64,000 nt of DNA from the NCBI GenBank assembly GCA_051878315.1, contig JBJEJW010000007.1, positions 1 through 64,000 on the forward strand, given 5' to 3'. The position numbers were made by a program, and so were the translations under genes. Each line of letters begins with the position of its first letter. Within the stretch, counting starts at the first letter, position 1. Under the pieces are notes generated by a model. That model saw nothing but the letters and a program-made list of their open reading frames with translations. It was not told the origin of the DNA and did no database searches. The stretch is from W0P28-013 sp051878315 (GTDB lineage Bacteria; Bacteroidota; Bacteroidia; Bacteroidales; Paludibacteraceae). Shown here one piece after another: positions 53,322-61,724 of this stretch.

Positions 53322-53864
53322 ATGAATTATCTGTTTTTTGCCGACGGATTCGAAGAGATTGAGGCATTGACCGTGGTTGACGTGTTGCGTCGTGCCGAGT
53401 TGCCGGTCGAGATGGTGTCGTTGAATGCCGATTTGCAAGTGCGTGGCGCGCATGGCGTGTCGGTGGTGTGCGACCGACTTTTGGCCGATGTGCATCCCAC
53501 AGCAGACGGCTATCTGATTTTGCCCGGTGGTATGCCGGGGGCACAACATTTGTCCGAAAGCCGACAACTTGCCAATTTGCTGCAAGCGCATCACAGCCAA
53601 CGACAACCGCTGGCGGCCATTTGTGCAGCGCCGTTTATATTGGGTCAGTTAGGCATCCTCGAAGGTGAATGTGCCACTTGTTATCCCGGATTCGAAGAAC
53701 ATTTGCACGGCGCAACGGTTTTGCCCGAAGGTGTGGTACAATCGCATCACATTGTTACAGCCAAGGGACCGGCTTTTGCGCTCGATTTTGCGCTGACATT
53801 GGTCACCAATCTGCGTGGTCGTGCTTGTGCCGACAACATTCGTCAAGGCATGCTGATAGCATGA
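53322..53864 (+). CDS. DJ-1/PfpI (YajL-type) protein
   Basis: A 180-residue protein of the DJ-1 superfamily: FFADGFEEIEALTVVDVLRR at the start with the conserved Glu, and the nucleophile cysteine in AAICAAPFILGQLG (about residues 98-111). Family members act as deglycase-like or chaperone/redox-stress proteins; the reaction is debated. It lies 9 nt behind tonB and is probably in the same operon. Confidence 0.92.
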   Translation: MNYLFFADGFEEIEALTVVDVLRRAELPVEMVSLNADLQVRGAHGVSVVCDRLLADVHPTADGYLILPGGMPGAQHLSESRQLANLLQAHHSQRQPLAAICAAPFILGQLGILEGECATCYPGFEEHLHGATVLPEGVVQSHHIVTAKGPAFALDFALTLVTNLRGRACADNIRQGMLIA

Positions 53865-53921
53865 CCGACAAACCATAAACCAGAGACAATTTCCCTAACA
53901 TGAGATAGGGACACATTGTGT

Positions 53922-53965
53922 GTGGATAATACGAGGAGTGAGATTTTTTCGCTCCTTGTTTTTAT
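53922..53965 (+). terminator. Terminator after the pdxJ-exbBD-tonB-DJ-1 operon
   Basis: GGAGTGAG (from about 53936), a T-rich loop and CGCTCC followed by TTGTTTTTATTT. A second short hairpin CCCTA/TAGGG precedes it near 53891-53908. Confidence 0.55.
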
Positions 53966-53972
53966 TTACAAA

Positions 53973-54006
53973 ATCAATCCTTGTGGCGATCGCCACAAGG
54001 ATTGAT
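53973..54006. repeat. Perfect 34-bp palindrome between convergent operons
   Basis: The 17-nt arm ATCAATCCTTGTGGCGA is followed by its exact reverse complement, with GCGATCGC at the centre and no spacer. As RNA it would fold into a long hairpin. It probably acts as a two-way terminator for the DJ-1 operon and fumarase. Confidence 0.8.
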
Positions 54007-54031
54007 ACTTTAATTGTATTTGGGTGCCTAT

Positions 54032-55669
54032 TTATTTGCAGGCACAGCGCGGTTGCAGTTGCTTGAAAAAATCGTTTCCTTTATCATCTACCAAGATGAA
54101 TGCGGGGAAATCTTCCACTTCGATTTTCCAGATGGCTTCCATGCCGAGTTCGGGATATTCCACACACTCAATCGATTTGATGTTGTTTTGTGCCAAGATA
54201 GCTGCGGGCCCGCCAATCGAACCGAGGTAGAAACCTCCGTGCTTTTTGCAGGCATCGGTTACGGCTTGACTACGGTTGCCTTTGGCCAACATAATCATCG
54301 AACCGCCGTGGTCTTGAAACTCATCGACATACGGGTCCATACGGCCGGCGGTAGTCGGTCCCATCGAGCCACACGCCATACCGGCTGGCGTTTTGGCCGG
54401 TCCTGCATAGTAAATCGGGTGGTCTTTGACGTATTGTGGCAAGTCTTCGCCGGCATCGAGGCGCGCTTTCAGTTTTGCGTGTGCGATGTCGCGCCCAACG
54501 ATGATGGTGCCATTCAGGCTCAAACGTGTGGCCACCGGATATTTTGTCAATTCAGCTAAAATGGCTTGCATCGGTTGGTTGAGGTCGATTTTGACTGCAT
54601 CGCCTTCGCCGGCTTCGCGCAATTCTGCGGGAATCAGACTGCCGGGATTGTCGTCCATTTTCTCAATCCAAATGCCGTCTTTGTTGATTTTGCATTTAAT
54701 ATTGCGGTCGGCGGAGCAACTTACACCCAAACCGATGGGGCAACTTGCACCGTGGCGCGGCAGGCGTATCACGCGGATGTCGTGTGCCATGTATTTGCCG
54801 CCAAACTGTGCGCCGAGTCCGATGTTGTGCGCCTCTTCGAGCAGGCGTTGTTCGAGTTCGATGTCGCGGAATGCGCGTCCGTATTCGTTACCCGTAGTCG
54901 GCAGTTCGTCGTAATAGTGTGTCGAAGCCAATTTGACAGTCAGCAGGTTCTTTTCGGCCGATGTGCCGCCTATGACGAATGCAATATGGTAAGGTGGACA
55001 AGCTGCCGTACCGAGCGTTTTCATTTTTTCGACCAAAAACGGAATCAGCGTGTCGGGATTTTGTATGCGCGCTTTCGTTTCTTGGTACAGATAAGTTTTG
55101 TTGGCCGAGCCGCCACCTTTCGTAACACACAAAAAGCGATATTCCATACCTTCGGTTGCCTCTATATCAATTTGTGCGGGCAGGTTACATTTGGTGTTCA
55201 CCTCGTCGTACATGTTGAGTGGCGCGTTTTGCGAATAGCGCAAATTTTCTTCCGTATAGGTTTTGAAGACACCGAGCGAAAGAGCCTCTTCGTCGCAATA
55301 GCCTGTCCAAACCTGCTGTCCTTTTTCGCCATGAATGATGGCGGTGCCGGTATCCTGACAGAGCGGCAGTTTGCCTTTGGCTGCCACTTCGGCGTTGCGC
55401 AGGAACGTCAATGCTACATATTTATCGTTGTCGCTTGCTTCGGGGTCGCTCAATACTTTTGCCACTTGCTCGTTGTGAGCGCGACGCAGCAGAAACGAAA
55501 CATCGCGAAAGGCTGCATTGGCCATTTGCGTAAGTCCCTCTTTCTCGATTTTCAAAATGGGTTTGCCCTCAAAATCGCCTACCGACACATAATCGCGTGT
55601 CAGCAAATAGTATTCGGTTTTGTCCTCGCCAAGCGGGAACATCGGTTGATAATGAAATTCAGTTGCCAT
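54032..55669 (-). CDS. Fumarate hydratase, class I (iron-sulfur)
   Basis: The start at 55669 (MATEFHYQPMFPLGEDKTEY) gives 545 residues, the normal size for the fused alpha-beta class I enzyme. It interconverts fumarate and malate with a 4Fe-4S cluster; cysteines appear in LPLCQDTGTAIIHG (about residues 100), LGTAACPPYHIAFV (about 215) and GASCPIGLGVSCSADRN (about 300). GGSSANKTYLYQ-type substrate motif reads GGGSANKTYLYQ. It serves the reductive branch to succinate, linked with pckA. The oxygen-labile cluster fits an anaerobe. Confidence 0.95.
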   Translation of the reverse strand: MATEFHYQPMFPLGEDKTEYYLLTRDYVSVGDFEGKPILKIEKEGLTQMANAAFRDVSFLLRRAHNEQVAKVLSDPEASDNDKYVALTFLRNAEVAAKGKLPLCQDTGTAIIHGEKGQQVWTGYCDEEALSLGVFKTYTEENLRYSQNAPLNMYDEVNTKCNLPAQIDIEATEGMEYRFLCVTKGGGSANKTYLYQETKARIQNPDTLIPFLVEKMKTLGTAACPPYHIAFVIGGTSAEKNLLTVKLASTHYYDELPTTGNEYGRAFRDIELEQRLLEEAHNIGLGAQFGGKYMAHDIRVIRLPRHGASCPIGLGVSCSADRNIKCKINKDGIWIEKMDDNPGSLIPAELREAGEGDAVKIDLNQPMQAILAELTKYPVATRLSLNGTIIVGRDIAHAKLKARLDAGEDLPQYVKDHPIYYAGPAKTPAGMACGSMGPTTAGRMDPYVDEFQDHGGSMIMLAKGNRSQAVTDACKKHGGFYLGSIGGPAAILAQNNIKSIECVEYPELGMEAIWKIEVEDFPAFILVDDKGNDFFKQLQPRCACK

Positions 55670-55703
55670 AACAATCTTACTTATTTTGGAAAAATTCATT
55701 TTG

Positions 55704-55735
55704 CAAAAATACAAAATATGTGCGAATGTACCAAC
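55704..55735 (-). promoter_or_regulatory. Bacteroidetes-type promoter for fumarase
   Basis: On the minus strand GTTG (55735-55732), 20 nt, TATTTTTG (55711-55704), 35 nt before the ATG. Confidence 0.7.
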
Positions 55736-55854
55736 ATTTGGGACATAGAATGTGGAATTGAGATGGTGAAATTGATTCGGAGGAACACACTATGTGCATG
55801 CGGGACATGATTTTGCGTTATTTTGGGAACATGAAAAAATTGTGTTGAAAAAAT

Positions 55855-55885
55855 TTTGTCAATCAAAAAAAATGTCGTACTTTTG
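55855..55885 (+). promoter_or_regulatory. Bacteroidetes-type promoter for rplU-rpmA
   Basis: TTTG at 55855-55858, 19 nt, TACTTTTG at 55878-55885. The leader to rplU is about 85 nt and holds a hairpin GACCGA/TCGGTC at about 55919-55940, which may be a binding site for L21-type autogenous control (inference). Confidence 0.75.
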
Positions 55886-55978
55886 CAGTCCGATTCGTAA
55901 AGAGGCTTTAAGCAGTTCGACCGATAGTGTTTTTCGGTCTCTCGCCTCCCGGTCTAACATTCAAAAACTTACAAGCAA

Positions 55979-56293
55979 ATGTATGCAATTGTAGAAATCC
56001 TTGGACAGCAATTCAAGGTAGAAGCCGGACAAAAAGTGTTTGTCCATCGCATGGAAGGAGCCGAACGCGGCTCGAAAGTCGAATTTGACAAAGTATTGTT
56101 AATCGACAACGAAGGTCAAGTGAAAGTGGGTGCGCCCGCCGTAGAAGGTGCAAAAGTGGTAGCCGAAATCGTATCGCACGTGCGTGGCGAAAAAGTACTC
56201 GTATTCCACAAACGTCGCCGCAAAGGCTATCGCAAATTGAACGGTCACCGTCAGAACTTCACAGAGATTTTGATTAACGAAATTGTTGCGTAA
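55979..56293 (+). CDS. rplU: 50S ribosomal protein L21
   Basis: A 104-residue protein starting MYAIVEILGQQFKVEAGQKV, with the family ending KRRRKGYRKLNGHRQNFTEI. It is followed by rpmA 19 nt later in the usual order. Confidence 0.97.
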   Translation: MYAIVEILGQQFKVEAGQKVFVHRMEGAERGSKVEFDKVLLIDNEGQVKVGAPAVEGAKVVAEIVSHVRGEKVLVFHKRRRKGYRKLNGHRQNFTEILINEIVA

Positions 56294-56312
56294 CCCTTAA
56301 AAATTAAACAAA

Positions 56313-56573
56313 ATGGCACATAAGAAAGGTGTAGGTAGTTCGAAGAACGGTCGTGAGTCCGAAAGCAAACGACTCGGACTGAAGATATTTGGCGGTCAGT
56401 TCGCCAAAGCAGGCAACATCATCGTTCGCCAACGCGGCACACGCCACAACCCCGGCGAAAACGTCGGCATGGGCAAAGACCACACGCTCTTTGCTTTGGT
56501 TGACGGCATCGTGGTGTTCACCAAAAAACGCGAAAACAAATCGTACGTGTCGGTTACTCCCATCGAGGCTTAA
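56313..56573 (+). CDS. rpmA: 50S ribosomal protein L27
   Basis: An 86-residue basic protein: AHKKGVGSSKNGRESESKRL then VRQRGTRHNPGENVGMGKDH. The N-terminus begins directly at AHKKG, so there is no cleavable leader as seen in Firmicutes. Confidence 0.97.
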   Translation: MAHKKGVGSSKNGRESESKRLGLKIFGGQFAKAGNIIVRQRGTRHNPGENVGMGKDHTLFALVDGIVVFTKKRENKSYVSVTPIEA

Positions 56574-56604
56574 CCACACACTGATACGATAATCAGGATA
56601 CTTG

Positions 56605-56634
56605 AAATCCCGTTCGATTTGAACGGGATTTTTT
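56605..56634 (+). terminator. Terminator after rpmA
   Basis: AAATCCCGTTC, loop GATTT, GAACGGGATTT and more T: a strong stem with U-tract 31 nt after the stop. Confidence 0.88.
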
Positions 56635-56663
56635 GTCGTATGCGCCCTACTCTGCCGGTAGGC

Positions 56664-56993
56664 TCAAACACCGAAGTCAATATCAATATCGTATTTGCCG
56701 GCAGTCGATGGCTCGGGTTGATCGTCGGCCGCATGCACAAACGCCATCACGTCTTGTAACGCCTCAGCAAACTTGCCAAAATCCTCCTGATAGAGAAAAA
56801 TTTTGTGTTTTTCGAACGTCGGCGGCAGATTCTCGCCCTCGGGCGACACTATTTTTTTGCTCTCGGTAATGGCTACAAATAGTTCATGGTTGCGATTGCG
56901 TTTGACGTCGAGATAGTAGATGCGTTTGCCGGCTTTCACGGCACGCGAGAAGATGATTTCTTGTTCCTGCCGGCCTTTTTCCTGATGCTCCAT
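56664..56993 (-). CDS. PUR-type DNA/RNA-binding protein, DUF3276
   Basis: The start at 56993 (MEHQEKGRQEQEIIFSRAVK) gives 109 residues. The family repeat of strands and helix is seen in FSRAVKAGKRIYYLDVKRNR, LFVAITESKKIV and KIFLYQEDFGKFAEALQDVM. Bacterial PUR proteins of this family bind single-stranded nucleic acid; the role in the cell is not established. It is monocistronic and ends facing the rpmA terminator. Confidence 0.9.
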   Translation of the reverse strand: MEHQEKGRQEQEIIFSRAVKAGKRIYYLDVKRNRNHELFVAITESKKIVSPEGENLPPTFEKHKIFLYQEDFGKFAEALQDVMAFVHAADDQPEPSTAGKYDIDIDFGV

Positions 56994-57121
56994 GATGAAA
57001 TGCAACTATTATTTTGTTGCAAAATTGAGATTTTTTGCCGATTTATACAACATTTTCGGACAGAAGATATGAACAACGCACTTTTTTTGTCGCTGATACG
57101 CCATAGTCCAAACATTTTTTG

Positions 57122-57129
57122 TAACTTTG
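57122..57129 (+). promoter_or_regulatory. -7 promoter box for the TPP-controlled receptor gene
   Basis: TAACTTTG followed by C, just before the riboswitch, so transcription would begin near 57135 at the 5' edge of the aptamer. Confidence 0.65.
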
Positions 57130-57136
57130 CAACCGA

Positions 57137-57209
57137 ATTTTGGGGGTGCCCATCAACGGGCTGAGATTATACCCTTTGAACCTGCGCGGGCAATGCCGCG
57201 AAGGGAAAA
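57137..57209 (+). promoter_or_regulatory. TPP riboswitch (THI element)
   Basis: The conserved core is plain: GGGGGTGCCC, a short P3 loop ATCAAC, GGGCTGAGA, then ACCCTTTGAACCTG, then GGCAATGCCGCGAAGGGAA. These are the pyrimidine-sensing CUGAGA and pyrophosphate-sensing ACCUG/AAUGCC parts of the THI element. Downstream, CCTCCAA (57244-57250) is exactly complementary to TTGGAGG (57274-57280), which contains the Shine-Dalgarno 7 nt before the ATG. A switch that hides the ribosome-binding site when TPP is bound is therefore likely. Confidence 0.95.
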
Positions 57210-57273
57210 AAGCCGCCATCGGCACGCATCTCGTTTCGTGCGCCCTCCAAAAGTAACATTGTAACACAAAAAA

Positions 57274-57280
57274 TTGGAGG
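57274..57280 (+). promoter_or_regulatory. Ribosome-binding site that can be sequestered
   Basis: TTGGAGG is an unusually strong Shine-Dalgarno for this phylum. It can pair over 7 bp with CCTCCAA at 57244-57250, giving the expression platform of the upstream TPP riboswitch. Confidence 0.65.
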
Positions 57281-57287
57281 TTTTTCT

Positions 57288-59537
57288 ATGAAAAAAGCAT
57301 TTTTACTCTTGTTGCTGGCTGCCCCGCTCACCGCATGGGCGCAAGCCGAAACCGACAGTGTGGTTAGTGTCGGCGAATTAGAAGAAATTGTGGTATCGTC
57401 CACACGCTTGCAATGCGCAACGCCACTCACCACGCAACAATTGTCGTCGGTCGATTTGCAACAACAAAACACCGGTGTCAACCTGCCCTATCTGCTGCAA
57501 AACACGCCGTCACTCGTCGTTACGAGCGACGACGGTTTAGGCGTGGGCTATACCTATTTCCGCGTACGTGGCACCGACCAAAGCCGCATCAACATGACTA
57601 TCAACGGTGTGCCACTGAACGACAGCGAATCGCAAACCGTATTTTGGGTAAACATGACCGACATGGCATCATCGATGCAAAGTGTCAACGTACAACGCGG
57701 TGTCGGCACCTCGACCAACGGTGCTGCGGCATTCGGTGCATCGGTGAATATGCAGACCGACAAAGCAAGCGTTTCGCCTTTTGCTCGACTGACTTTCAAC
57801 GGCGGTATGTACAACACGTTCCGCGAAAGCGCAAAAGTCGGTACCGGTCTGATGGACAACGGATTTGCGTTCGATGCTCGGTTCTCGAAAGTAAATAGCG
57901 ACGGTTACCTCGAACGCGCCACATCCGACCTCTATTCGTACTACGCCTCCGGCGCATGGTATGGCGACAACACCATGGTAAAACTGATGTTGTTTGGCGG
58001 CCACGAAAAAACCTACATGGCTTGGGATGGTGTGGATTACAATACCGCCTACGGTATCGACGGCGCCAACCGCCGTTACAACCCCGCCGGCAGTTACACC
58101 GACGACAACGGCAACACTGCCTACTACGACAACCAAACCGACAACTACGACCAACAACATGTGCAACTACATGTATCGCACCTGTTTACACCTAATTGGA
58201 CTCTCAACGCCGCACTGCACTATACGCACGGTGGCGGTTACTACGAGCAGTACAAAGAAAACCGAAAATTTGCAGATTACGGTTTGGAAAACACTATCGA
58301 CACAGCCGGCAACACCGTCAAACGCGCCGACCTCGTGCGACAGAAATACCTCGATAATCACTTTTACGGTGGCGTATTGGCCATAGGTTACGAAAACGAA
58401 CACGTACAAACATCGTTGGGCGGAGCCGTAAACAACTATCAAGGCGCACATTGGGGTAACGTGATTTGGGTGCGCAATTACGGCCACTTGCCGCTCGGAC
58501 ATGAGTACTACCGCAACAATGCAAATAAATTCGATGCAAATATATACATAAAGGCTAATTGGCAAATAATCAAAGGATTAAATCTGTATGGCGACCTACA
58601 ATACCGCTATATTGACTATCGTATCGACGGCATCAACGACGAGGATTTGGCCGAAATTCCGATTCACGAAAAATTCAACTTTTTCAACCCGAAAGCTGGC
58701 ATTGCGTACAGCGACAAAGGACACACCGCCTACTTTAATTTCGCCATTGCAAACCGCGAACCAAACCGCAAAAACTACACCGAAGCCGGTCCTAACGACG
58801 TACCCACTGCCGAACGTCTCTACGACTACGAACTCGGCTACAATTACACACACCGCATTTTCAACGCCGGCGTCAACCTCTACTTGATGGATTACGACAA
58901 TCAATTAGTGCTGACCGGTAAAATCAGCGACACAGGTGCCTACCTCACTAAAAATGTCAAAGATAGTTACCGCGCCGGCATCGAAATAACACTCGGCATA
59001 CAGCCCTGCGCATGGTTCCGTTGGGATGGCAACCTGACATTGAGTCGGAACAAAATCATCAATTACAGCGATTGGGTGGACGATTGGGACGCCGATTGGA
59101 GCGACCCTCAAGTCATTGCCAACGGTGGCCAAGTGTTGGTAGAATACGGCACCACCGACATCGCCTACTCGCCAAACATCACAGCCGGCAGCAATTTCCA
59201 ATTCGACATCAAAGGATTCTGCGCCATACTGCAAACCAACTACGTCGGACGTCAATACCTCGACAACACACAAAACGAAGCCGCTATGCTGAAAGGCTAC
59301 TGCGTGAGCAACCTGCACTTGGCCTACACCGTACCGATAAAAAAAGTAATTAAAGAATTGACATTTATGGTACAAATGAATAATTTGTTCGACACGAAAT
59401 ATGCCTCGAACGGTGGTGCATATAGTTATTTTTACGAAGCCGAAGGACAATTCACCCGCGACCGCCAACAATACACACCATGGTATTACGCCCAAGCCGG
59501 TTTTAATATCCACGGCGGCTTCAGCATCGCGTTCTAA
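57288..59537 (+). CDS. TonB-dependent outer-membrane receptor, probable thiamine uptake
   Basis: A 749-residue receptor with signal peptide (LLLLLAAPLTAWAQA), a TonB-box-like segment (ELEEIVVSSTR, about residues 30-40), a plug domain (LPYLLQNTPSLVVTSDDGLG, YFRVRGTDQSRINMTINGVP) and a C-terminal 22-strand barrel ending in FSIAF. Control by a TPP riboswitch implies that it brings in thiamine, thiamine phosphate or a precursor. Similar riboswitch-controlled receptors were predicted in Bacteroidetes by comparative genomics (called Omr1). It is monocistronic, so an inner-membrane thiamine transporter must be elsewhere. Confidence 0.92.
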   Translation: MKKAFLLLLLAAPLTAWAQAETDSVVSVGELEEIVVSSTRLQCATPLTTQQLSSVDLQQQNTGVNLPYLLQNTPSLVVTSDDGLGVGYTYFRVRGTDQSRINMTINGVPLNDSESQTVFWVNMTDMASSMQSVNVQRGVGTSTNGAAAFGASVNMQTDKASVSPFARLTFNGGMYNTFRESAKVGTGLMDNGFAFDARFSKVNSDGYLERATSDLYSYYASGAWYGDNTMVKLMLFGGHEKTYMAWDGVDYNTAYGIDGANRRYNPAGSYTDDNGNTAYYDNQTDNYDQQHVQLHVSHLFTPNWTLNAALHYTHGGGYYEQYKENRKFADYGLENTIDTAGNTVKRADLVRQKYLDNHFYGGVLAIGYENEHVQTSLGGAVNNYQGAHWGNVIWVRNYGHLPLGHEYYRNNANKFDANIYIKANWQIIKGLNLYGDLQYRYIDYRIDGINDEDLAEIPIHEKFNFFNPKAGIAYSDKGHTAYFNFAIANREPNRKNYTEAGPNDVPTAERLYDYELGYNYTHRIFNAGVNLYLMDYDNQLVLTGKISDTGAYLTKNVKDSYRAGIEITLGIQPCAWFRWDGNLTLSRNKIINYSDWVDDWDADWSDPQVIANGGQVLVEYGTTDIAYSPNITAGSNFQFDIKGFCAILQTNYVGRQYLDNTQNEAAMLKGYCVSNLHLAYTVPIKKVIKELTFMVQMNNLFDTKYASNGGAYSYFYEAEGQFTRDRQQYTPWYYAQAGFNIHGGFSIAF

Positions 59538-59550
59538 AAACACGCCACAC

Positions 59551-59589
59551 AAAAAAAAGCGTTATTTCGGTTCGGAATAACGCTTTTTT
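59551..59589 (+). terminator. Terminator after the TonB-dependent receptor
   Basis: AAAAAAAAGCGTTATT, loop, AATAACGC and a T-run: an 8-bp GCGTTATT/AATAACGC stem with flanking A/T pairing. It ends 4 nt before the -7 box of the next gene. Confidence 0.88.
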
Positions 59590-59592
59590 ACG

Positions 59593-59600
59593 TAACTTTG
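59593..59600 (+). promoter_or_regulatory. -7 promoter box for the MBL-fold gene, almost touching the start codon
   Basis: TAACTTTG followed by CAGC and then the ATG at 59605. If the box is used in the normal way the transcript begins within a few nt of the ATG, so the mRNA is leaderless or nearly so. A weak TTCG lies 18 nt upstream. Confidence 0.6.
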
Positions 59601-59604
59601 CAGC

Positions 59605-60378
59605 ATGAAAATCACATTTCTCGGCACAGGAACTTCGTGTGGTGTACCGCAAATAGGCTGTACCTGCCCCGTTTGCACATCAACAGATCCGCATGACGAT
59701 CGTCTGCGCAGTTCGATACTTGTCGATACGGCACGCAACCATCTGCTCATCGACTGCGGTCCCGACTTTCGTCAGCAAATGCGCCATCAGCCATTTCGCA
59801 AAATCGACGCCATACTGATAACGCACGAACACTTCGACCATGTCGGCGGACTCGACGAACTTTTGCCGTTCTGCGTCTTCGGTCCCATCGACATCTATGC
59901 CGAAAAACGTGTTTGCGACGCTCTGCGGCAACGACTATCGTACCTATTTCACGCACCGATGCCGGGCGGCGGCATTCCACAACTGCAACTGCACGAAATC
60001 AACGAACAACCATTCGAAATAAACGGCGACACAATTACACCGATCCGCTTGTTGCATGGCAAACTGCCCATTCTCGGCTATCGCATACACAACACGGCCT
60101 ATTTGACCGACGTACTGACCATTCCTGAAAGTGAATTTACAAAACTGCAACAACTTGACACACTGATACTTGACGCGCTACGCAATTGGGAACATCCCAG
60201 CCACGAAACCCTCGACGACGCCCTTGCGCACATCGCACGCCTACAGCCGCGTCAAGCTTTACTCACACACATCTGTCACCATTTCGGGCGACACGCCGAC
60301 ATTGAGCCCTCACTGCCCCACAACGTCCGTATAGCCTACGATAAATTGCAAATCTACTGCAACGACGAAAAAAAATAA
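59605..60378 (+). CDS. MBL-fold metallo-hydrolase, PhnP-like
   Basis: A 257-residue metallo-beta-lactamase-fold enzyme. The N-terminal cysteine block FLGTGTSCGVPQIGCTCPVC (residues 5-24) is typical of PhnP-like phosphodiesterases and adds a structural zinc. The active-site motif is ITHEHFDHVGGLDE (about residues 72-85, HxHxDH), with later metal ligands in YLTDVL and THICHHF. PhnP acts on cyclic ribose phosphates in phosphonate use, but no phn genes are near. The substrate is therefore open. Confidence 0.9.
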   Translation: MKITFLGTGTSCGVPQIGCTCPVCTSTDPHDDRLRSSILVDTARNHLLIDCGPDFRQQMRHQPFRKIDAILITHEHFDHVGGLDELLPFCVFGPIDIYAEKRVCDALRQRLSYLFHAPMPGGGIPQLQLHEINEQPFEINGDTITPIRLLHGKLPILGYRIHNTAYLTDVLTIPESEFTKLQQLDTLILDALRNWEHPSHETLDDALAHIARLQPRQALLTHICHHFGRHADIEPSLPHNVRIAYDKLQIYCNDEKK

Positions 60379-60388
60379 TAGCAAAGAA

Positions 60389-60420
60389 TTTGCAACTACA
60401 CAATTTTTTATGTAATTTTG
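60389..60420 (+). promoter_or_regulatory. Bacteroidetes-type promoter for the sigma-54-type regulator
   Basis: TTTG at 60389-60392, 20 nt, TAATTTTG at 60413-60420, 29 nt before the ATG. Confidence 0.75.
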
Positions 60421-60449
60421 TCAGTTCTAACTGAAATCTTGTCATATTT

Positions 60450-61712
60450 ATGCAAGCAACTGAGATTCAAGCCGTAAAACAACGTTTCGGTATCATCGGC
60501 ATTTCGGCCGCGCTTAATCACGCCATCGACATTGCCGTACAAGTAGCACCAACCGACCTTTCGGTACTGATAACAGGCGAGAGCGGCGTCGGCAAAGAGA
60601 AATTTCCCCAGATAATTCACCAATATAGTCCGCGTAAGCACAATGCCTACATTGCCGTAAACTGCGGCGCCATACCCGAAGGCACCATCGACAGCGAACT
60701 ATTCGGCCACGAAAAAGGCGCCTTCACCAGCGCAACAAGCGACCGCAAAGGTTACTTCGAAGTGGCCGACGGCGGCACCATCTTTCTGGACGAAGTAGGA
60801 GAACTACCTTTATCGACCCAAGTACGTCTGCTCCGTATATTGGAAGCCGGCGAATTTATGCGCGTTGGCTCGTCGAAAGTACAAAAAACAAACGTGCGCG
60901 TAGTGGCCGCCACCAACCTAAACATGCAAGAAGCCATCCGCGACGGACGTTTCCGCGAAGACCTTTACTACCGTCTGAACGCCGTGCCGATACACATTCC
61001 GCCACTGCGCGAACGCAAAGAGGACATTCCGCTGCTGTTCCGCAAATTTGCTGCCGATTTTGCCGAAAAATACAATATGCCCGTCGTAAAACTCACCGAC
61101 GAAGCACAAGCCATGCTCAAAAACTACTATTGGAAAGGCAATATCCGCCAACTAAAAAACATCACAGAACAAATATCGGTCATCGAGCAAGAACGCACCA
61201 TCGCACCGGAAGCCATGCGCCGCTATTTGCCCGCCAACGAACAAACAGCGTTGCCCACACTATTCGGACACACCAACGAACACGAGAGCAAATCGTTCAA
61301 CAACGAACGCGAAATACTCTACCAAGTGCTGTTCGATATGAAAAAAGACATGAACGACCTAAAAAAATTGGTCAACGACATCATGGCCGGCGACACACAC
61401 ACACACGACTACCAAACACACTTCGCTCCCACCCCAATGGCCACGCCGACATTTACAGAGGAAGCAGAAGAACCACAACCCGACGTCATAAACATAGTGC
61501 CGACTACCGGCAAACAAAAACTAATGCACAACCGCCAAGTAGAAGACACCGAAGAGTACGTCGAAGAATCATTATCGCTCATCGATGCCGAAAAAGAGAT
61601 GATAATCAAAGCATTGGAACGACACAAAGGCAAACGCAAATACGCTGCGCAAGACCTGCGCATATCCGAGCGTACGCTCTACAGAAAAATCAAAGAATAC
61701 GGCATAGAATAA
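60450..61712 (+). CDS. Sigma-54-type AAA+ transcriptional activator with GAFTSA loop
   Basis: A 420-residue regulator without an N-terminal receiver domain. The AAA+ domain has Walker A ITGESGVGKE (residues 41-50), the sigma-54-contact loop GAFTSA (90-95), Walker B GGTIFLDEVGELPL (about 108-121) and sensor ATNLNMQEAI. The arginine finger region reads FREDLYYRLNAVPI. A linker with an acidic stretch (about 270-380) leads to a Fis-type helix-turn-helix at the end (AAQDLRISERTLYRKIKEYG). The usual loop is GAFTGA; the second Gly is Ser here. It sits with lptE-like and secG genes, a neighbourhood common in Bacteroidetes. Confidence 0.92.
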   Translation: MQATEIQAVKQRFGIIGISAALNHAIDIAVQVAPTDLSVLITGESGVGKEKFPQIIHQYSPRKHNAYIAVNCGAIPEGTIDSELFGHEKGAFTSATSDRKGYFEVADGGTIFLDEVGELPLSTQVRLLRILEAGEFMRVGSSKVQKTNVRVVAATNLNMQEAIRDGRFREDLYYRLNAVPIHIPPLRERKEDIPLLFRKFAADFAEKYNMPVVKLTDEAQAMLKNYYWKGNIRQLKNITEQISVIEQERTIAPEAMRRYLPANEQTALPTLFGHTNEHESKSFNNEREILYQVLFDMKKDMNDLKKLVNDIMAGDTHTHDYQTHFAPTPMATPTFTEEAEEPQPDVINIVPTTGKQKLMHNRQVEDTEEYVEESLSLIDAEKEMIIKALERHKGKRKYAAQDLRISERTLYRKIKEYGIE

Positions 61713-61724
61713 ATCCCCACTACT

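Noticed and set aside
54566..55810. 414-codon open frame opposite fumarase
   Set aside because: Shadow frame, low complexity and without domains; the fumarase frame is certain.
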